Source of the DNA: Riptortus pedestris
Lineage: Eukaryota; Arthropoda; Insecta; Hemiptera; Alydidae
Assembly (NCBI GenBank): GCA_019009955.1
Contig: CM032230.1
Location: 106,920,001-106,984,000, forward strand
Direction: 5' to 3'
Length of the DNA: 64,000 nt
This document shows, piece by piece, positions 58,549 to 64,000 of the stretch. The translations under genes were made by a program, and so were the position numbers. Numbering within the stretch: the stretch's first letter is position 1; the number at the start of each line of letters is the position of its first letter. The notes below the pieces were generated by a model that was given only the letters and a program-made list of their open reading frames with translations, was not told where the DNA came from and ran no database searches.

Positions 58549-59154
58549 CAATAGGCATTCATTTATACACATTCCCCCGTTCGAAATTTCGAAAATTTGA
58601 ATAATTTCGTCTAGTGAACGATCTCAATATTACCTAGTATTTCATAGTTCAATTCTCACCTGAGTAAAGGAATTTATTTAGTGAGGTAATTCATTTAATA
58701 AAACCCTTAGTCCCTTTACCCTGGCTAGAAACAGATGGTAACCCGTAGATATCCCGTCCCAGTTAGCCTCCGTTGAAAAACTTGACGGTAATAAATAATT
58801 AAAATTTCCAAGAGAAATCTAATAAAATTCTGACATTTAACCACGAATTTAACTCAAATTTATCCCGAAAGGTGTATTACTATCGTAAGTAATTTATGCA
58901 CTAAGAAGAATGCGGAATTGAGTTTTGAATCGTGGAAATAAATCCTATTAGGGAATTTCTTAGTTCAATCTTACTGGTTTTCAAAATAATAAAGAAAAAC
59001 ATGAGGCTCAATCTGAATTTTTGAAATAATTAAAGTATTTCCGGTTATCGGAACTGTGCTAAAACGTTACCATAATGCTTCATAGTGTAATAAGCACAAA
59101 CAGGATTACAGAGAGACAAATAATTAAATTGTATTAAACCTGTGACCAACAAAC
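58549..59154 (+). repeat. SINE-derived composite repeat, arm A
   Basis: Starts CAATAGGCATTCATT, has a SINE body (GTTCAATTCTCACCTG, AATTTATTTAGTGAGGTAAT, CCCTGGCTAG, TTGACGGTAATAAATAATT) and a ~350-bp unique 3' extension (GAAATCTAATAAAATTCTGA ... GGTTATCGGAACTGTGCT ... ACCAACAAAC). The whole is repeated, reversed, at 61690-62560. Confidence 0.8.
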
Positions 59155-59354
59155 GAATTAAAACATATTTTTCCGTCAGTCATAAAGAGTGTAGCTTAAA
59201 ATAGAATATGGTAGCAGGTAGTTTCCTGGAGACCAGTCTTTCTGACCTATAAAGAATGTTACCTCCTGCCACACTGCCCTCGTCCCTATACCCGCCTACC
59301 TTCAGCCTAGGCCTTCACTTCATCGAGCCATATTAACTATAAACAGCATTTTAT
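59155..59354. other. Short GC-richer spacer
   Basis: Contains CTGCCACACTGCCCTCGTCC. The minus strand offers a GGAG|GTAACA donor-like site but the only ATG frame there closes after three codons, so it is not taken as citrate synthase exon 1. Confidence 0.35.
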
Positions 59355-59474
59355 TTAGTAGATTTCCCTTAGGGGGAAATCATCTATTGAGCTTGTACTC
59401 ATGACGCGTTTTTCGAAACATTTCCTCAAACATACATAGATCCTACCCAGTGACGAAAATTAGACCCGTTAAAA

Positions 59475-59542
<68 letters not shown>

Positions 59543-60349
59543 TTTTTGTATAGTTCCAAACTGAAAATATAAGTGTTTAATGTAAAACTAAAGATCAAGT
59601 TCATCAACCACTGAAATCGGACTGGGGAAGGGGGGTTTAGAGGGAAATTTGAAAATTGGAAAAATCTCCATTATTACAAGTCGCATCGACAATTGCATAG
59701 GACCAATCTTGTTGCATTTAATTACCTATAAATGTTGATATATACATATTTTCTCTATCATGAATATTAACCGAGATATTTGGATTTTTTATTTTTCAAC
59801 CTTCAGTAAACCTCCATTCCTCCTCATGTCATATAAATAACAAGCTGTTCTATCATGAACCATTTTATTCTATGCGTGAATATCAATACTGTTTTCCAGA
59901 GACCTTTACTATGCGAGTACATGGAAACTCGTTGAGATGGCGTCATCAATGGACTTTACCGTTTCAGTCAATACTAAAGATCATATTTCTTCTTGGCAGA
60001 AATCGGAGAAGGAATAGTGGAGGTAAAAAGTGTGGGGGAAATTCAAAAAATCAAAATATCTCCATTATAACGAGTCGGATCGTCAAATGTTATAGAATCA
60101 GCATTGTTCAACTATTGCTGGTCTACAATTGTTGTTCTATGCATTTTTTTCGTAACTCAAGCATTAAGCGAGTTATTAGTACTTTCTTGTTTTCACCATT
60201 CAGTATCCTCCCCTATCCCTAGGCCAATTCGACTCATCGGTTTTTTTTTTTTTAGATAGAAATACAGAATATGTGGTGAGATGAGATAACTAGTGTTTTA
60301 TAGCAGCACGTGGGAAAAAATCTATTTACTTAACGCAGCCACTGCGTGA
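59355..60349 (-). mobile_element. Full-length HINE-like repeat (best reference copy)
   Basis: The left 3' end is TTAGTAGATTTCCCTTAGGG (palindrome to 59381); ATGACGCGTTTTTCGAAACA and GATCCTACCCAGTGACG follow, then a (CA)n(TA)n tract at about 59477-59538. Module one (about 59580-59830) is CTAAAGATCAAGTTCATC to AACCTTCAGTAAACCTCC. Module two (about 59970-60210) is ACTAAAGATCATATTTC to CACCATTCAGTATCCTCC. The right 5' end is CACGTGGGAAAAAATCTAT, TTACTTAACGCAGCCACTGC. 995 bp; no protein is encoded. Confidence 0.85.
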
Positions 60350-61460
60350 AGGACCTTTTTCTTCCCTACCAAATTGACAGTGTGCATTGTGGTTCAAAGA
60401 TAAATTGTTTGATATTAGCATATTTTCTTCAAGTTATTGAAGTTATACTACGTGACAAATGTGTTTAAACTCTGTTAAAACCTCCAGCTATCTAAACTAG
60501 CACACACATGAGGGGAATTTAAATGTTTATATCTGATTGTCTAGTGAATATATATTTCTCCATTAGCCATAACCTACTGCCTACATATCTGCCTGCCCCA
60601 AGTGTAAATCCATAGCATCGATGGATCGTTTAATCTGTCTAACTATTGTTCGGGTAGCCACCAATTTCGCATTCATTGTATGTGGCGCTCGTTAGGTTAC
60701 TTCTTGCCAAATGACCCAAATATTAGTTTCTCACGAAAAAACGACAGTTTCCTTCAGACATTATCTTTCTTATTCTCTATTGCCCACAGAATCAGCAACT
60801 GGTTTTAGAGTTAATACATCTCTGGGATCGTTACTTCGGGTCTTTCAATCTTGACTCAAGGGTAATTAATAATTGAATTATAAAATCTAGGACAAGGAAT
60901 GTTGACTAAATAAACTATTTCATTTTCAAACACAGAAGTTAATATTTGTCATCATATATATAATTCTAATTACAACACCACGGGGTGTTATTTTTTAAGT
61001 ATTGGTTTTTAGCCCAACCATTGGCCATACATTTTAAAGCTATTTTAATATTATCAGCAAGCCTTGGCATACATGTAATAAATGTACCATTCAGAGAAAA
61101 AGTGATAAAGGCGAGGACGGAGAATGCTGACTGTGAATGTGCTGTGCGGTTCTATTTTAAGACTAATTATTTGTTTCGAAATAAACGAATTAGACCGTCT
61201 CTAAAATAATTATAAACCCATACATACTAGCAAAAAAGGAATTATATACTTGATATGTTTGTTTTCGAATACTGTGAGTAGAAAAGAATTAATACTTACT
61301 ATGCCAATAGATTATCACAGAAACAATTAACGGTAAAATAGTTTTTATCTTTGTATTATAAAATCAGAAGCGAGTTGTCAAACGATCTTGTGACTGAATT
61401 ACTTATGATTTCATCATAAGACGTACTTTGTCTTATAAATATATTCTTAAACATATTTAT
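60350..61460. other. No recognised gene
   Basis: AT-rich. A 74-codon plus frame at 60985 shows no family motif. Confidence 0.4.
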
Positions 61461-61464
61461 TTAA

Positions 61465-61689
61465 GCCTTTATTATATATATGTACAAAAACAAAATAAAT
61501 AATAATTAAACTCAACAAAAAATAAAATCAATAACAAATAAATTTTAGCATTTCTTTAACAAAAATGAAGTAAATAATAATTAAAATTTAATCTTTCTTT
61601 AACAAATAAAATAAGTAGTAATTAAATCTTTACCTTTCTTTAAGAAAAATAAAATAAATAGTAATTAAAACTTAACATTTCTTTAATAA
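61465..61689 (+). repeat. ~43-bp minisatellite, left part
   Basis: At least four units marked by TTTCTTTAA at 61551, 61594, 61635 and 61678, with AATAAAATAAATAATAATTA between them. Interrupted at 61690 by the composite repeat and resumed at 62650. Confidence 0.85.
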
Positions 61690-62560
61690 AAAATAAAATT
61701 ATTTATTAACGTCCACTTTTTGCAACTAAGGCTAATTGGGAGGGGTTATCTGCAGGTTACCACCCTTTTTTAGCGGTGAAAGGGGCTAAGGGTTTTATTT
61801 TTATGAATTCCATCACTAAATAAATTCCTTTGCCCAGGCGAGAATCAATCAACGAACAACTAGGAAATACGACATTGAGATCGTTCACTCGACAAAAGTA
61901 TTCAAAAATACTTTCAAATTTTCTAATTTTGTAATAAATAAATAGCGTGTACAGGGGAATGTATATAAATTAATGCCTATTGATTGATTGATTGTTTGTT
62001 GGCCACGGGTTTAATACAATTTAATTATCTGTCTATCTGAAATCCTGTGTATATGTATATTACACTATGAACCATTACGGCATCGTTTGAAGCACCCTTC
62101 CGAAAACCGGAAATACTTTAATTAATTAATAATTTTAAAAATTCAGATTGAGCCTTATGTTTTTCTTTATTATTTTGAAAACCAGAAAGATTGAACTAAG
62201 AAATTTCCTAATAGGAATTATGTCCACGACTCAAAACTCATTTCGGCACTATTCTTAATGCATAAATTATTTACGATTGAAATACACCTTTCGGGGTTAA
62301 ATACCAGAATTTTATTAATTAGATTTCTCTAGGAAATTTAAATTATTTATGAACGCCAATTTTTTGTAACTGAGGCTAATTGGGACGGGTTATCTACAGG
62401 TTACCACCTTTTTTTAGCCAGGGTGAAAGGGACTTTATTTTATAAGGATTTTATTTAATGAATTCCGGCAGTAAATAAACTCCTTTGTCCAGGCGGGAAT
62501 CGAACTCACCACTCTAGGTTTACCATGTGAGATTAAAGGCAACGCTTTAAAATCCTTAGT
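61690..62560 (-). repeat. SINE-derived composite repeat, arm B (partial tandem dimer)
   Basis: Two units head to tail on the minus strand. 62560-61994 is a SINE plus the 3' extension found in arm A; after a TTGATTGATTGA-type linker, 61982-61690 is the unit start plus a second SINE body. It matches arm A piece by piece, in reverse. Confidence 0.8.
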
Positions 62561-62650
62561 CCAACCATCGCTAGAAAAGGGTGGTAACCTTTAGATAACC
62601 CGTCCCAATTTTCCTTAGATGCAAAAAGTGGACGTTAAAAGATAATTTAA
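62552..62650 (+). mobile_element. Partial SINE, opposite orientation
   Basis: AAAATCCTTAGTCCAACCAT, GCTAGAAAAGGGTGGTAACC and GGACGTTAAAAGATAATTT: the 3' half of the SINE in plus orientation, joined head-on to the minus copy ending at 62551. Confidence 0.75.
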
Positions 62651-62835
62651 GAAAAAATAGAATAAATAATAATCACATTTTAACCTTTCTTTACTAAAAA
62701 ACGAAATTAATAACAAGTAAAAATTTCATCTTTCTTTAACAATAATAAATTAAATAATTATTAAAACTTAGCCTTCCTTTAACAAAAATAAAATACATAA
62801 TAATTAAATCTTAACATTTCTTTAAAAAAATATTT
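62651..62835 (+). repeat. ~43-bp minisatellite, right part
   Basis: Units marked by TTTCTTTA/TTCCTTTAA at 62686, 62731, 62774 and 62817, of the same type as 61465-61689. Confidence 0.85.
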
Positions 62836-62857
62836 ACTATTTTAGAATACTAGTGTT

Positions 62858-62859
<2 letters not shown>

Positions 62860-62896
<37 letters not shown>
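62860..62896. repeat. (AT)n microsatellite
   Basis: About 37 bases of TA repeat. Confidence 0.9.
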
Positions 62897-62899
<3 letters not shown>

Positions 62900-62901
<2 letters not shown>

Positions 62902-64000
62902 CTCTGTGCACGGAGTTTTAAGTCTTTTAACGGTGGCCAGCCGTGACATATAATGATGGAGAAGAAGGAAAAACAATATATTAAATTTCTCGTAAACCAA
63001 CAACTCAGAGCATATATTGGGCAGTTATAAACCTAACGTTAATAAAATTCATAATTAACTAATTATACTATCAATCCTATAGTTCCCAGGCTAGACTATC
63101 CCCACTGCCGAAATAATGAGCAGCTAGCGAGGTCAAGTAGCAAGGTAAGGTTTACAACAATTTTTATGAGCACTATACTTAGAAATGACTTGCTTACGTC
63201 ATAGGAGAGCTCTGTTTAAACGCTTCTCTGATGTGACCAAAAGAACGTATCAATAAATAAATCCTTTTTATTGATTAATTAGTCAAATACTTCATACAAA
63301 TTAATTTACAAAAACAAACTGGAGGCTGCAGTTTTAGAAAAACAATGATGAGAGGATACTAAGTGATTGTAATTTCTATGAATGAAATCAAGTACAACGA
63401 GCCTTAAAAAGAAAATGATTTCAGAAATAGACGGGCAATATAGGAACTACTCGAAGATTTAGCAGGCCAGATAGAAAAAACAGAACAGGCCTCTATTCTG
63501 AAAGCTTCATCCAATCCATTCCAAATATACCAGGGGAAAATAATTTATGTCTAACCTTGATTTAGAAGAAATACATTTTTATATGCCTTTCTTTTAAGCT
63601 TTGAAGTAGAAATCTAATAATAGTTTATGTTTTATTCATAAAGGGAAACTAATAAAATGTCCAGATAAGTCTTCTAACATAGGGTACTAAAAAAGGCGAA
63701 GTTTTTCTTTGATCGTTATCAGACTATATGTAATTGAATCATACTAAGTTTTAGTAACACTCTCGATGATGATTGATATGTTTATTAGTTGCAGTGTTAT
63801 AAACTAAATCATTAAGTGTTTTATTAATTCTGAGAAAATAGATAGAAAAATGGAAAACATTTTAACGATAGCATAATACGAGTAGGTCCTTGTGGGTTAA
63901 ACTTTCTGAATGCTGATCGAACTCAGCTCGGGTTGCATAAACAAATCACTCCCTCTTATATTATTTTTGTGTCAATCTATCAAAAAATGTATAATATGAT
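62900..64000. other. No recognised gene
   Basis: AT-rich end of the window with no supportable feature. Confidence 0.4.

Noticed and set aside
59241..59330. Possible citrate synthase first exon or promoter on the minus strand
   Set aside because: There is a GGAG|GTAACA donor-like site, but the ATG frame (MAR then stop) closes at once and the other frames lack a Met.

Overview
The window is nuclear DNA of an animal, most likely an arthropod. The evidence is a spliced mitochondrial citrate synthase gene with GT-AG introns and a protein closest in pattern to insect enzymes, in AT-rich DNA loaded with short interspersed repeats, non-LTR retrotransposons and several classes of DNA transposon. I cannot place it to order. 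There is no sign of prokaryotic organisation, CRISPR, rRNA or an intact tRNA gene.

The only clearly functional host gene is citrate synthase on the minus strand, in eight exons between 55975 and 46049. These encode 453 residues that splice in phase, with all three catalytic residues present at the same spacing as in pig heart citrate synthase. The short first coding exon (start Met and the beginning of the mitochondrial presequence) was not located and lies to the right of 55975, perhaps outside the window. Its introns hold a full-length HINE-like repeat, a dead Tigger/pogo transposon and a hAT-like terminal fragment.

The left half (1-33 kb) is a graveyard of mobile elements. It has a 740-codon LINE reverse transcriptase (16174-18396), several decayed RNase H-bearing I-clade LINE pieces (7.1-8.5, 15.0-15.6, 20.3-21.1 kb), a dead mariner (26470-27747), an internally deleted LTR retrotransposon with an ATAT duplication (28585-29689), a 202-bp TTAA MITE (29993-30194), and a nearly intact piggyBac-type element (31282-33962) with TTAA ends and one frameshift. 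A second, internally deleted piggyBac-type element with different ends is at 43173-44128, and a second dead mariner at about 38755-39410. A THAP-domain gene relic is at 24630-25638.

The most distinctive signal is one repeat family present in at least 15 copies. Its 5' end carries a hairpin and the motif AAGCAGATTTCCC. Its 3' end is a perfect palindrome, GATTTCCCTTAAGGGAAATC, followed by TGCTAA, so the two ends carry subterminal inverted repeats. A microsatellite (AT, GT or CA) sits at a fixed internal place, and the longer copies contain two diverged copies of one internal module. This layout is that of Helentron-associated elements (HINE/DINE-1). A tRNA-related SINE family with about ten copies is also present, twice with clear target duplications inside HINE copies.

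The region 34-43 kb is mostly unannotatable AT-rich DNA with two phase-compatible candidate exons of an unknown minus-strand gene (35514-35389 and 34436-34366) and a 123-bp tandem repeat. The right end (58.5-62.8 kb) holds a SINE-derived composite repeat in both tandem and inverted arrangement, inserted into a ~43-bp minisatellite.
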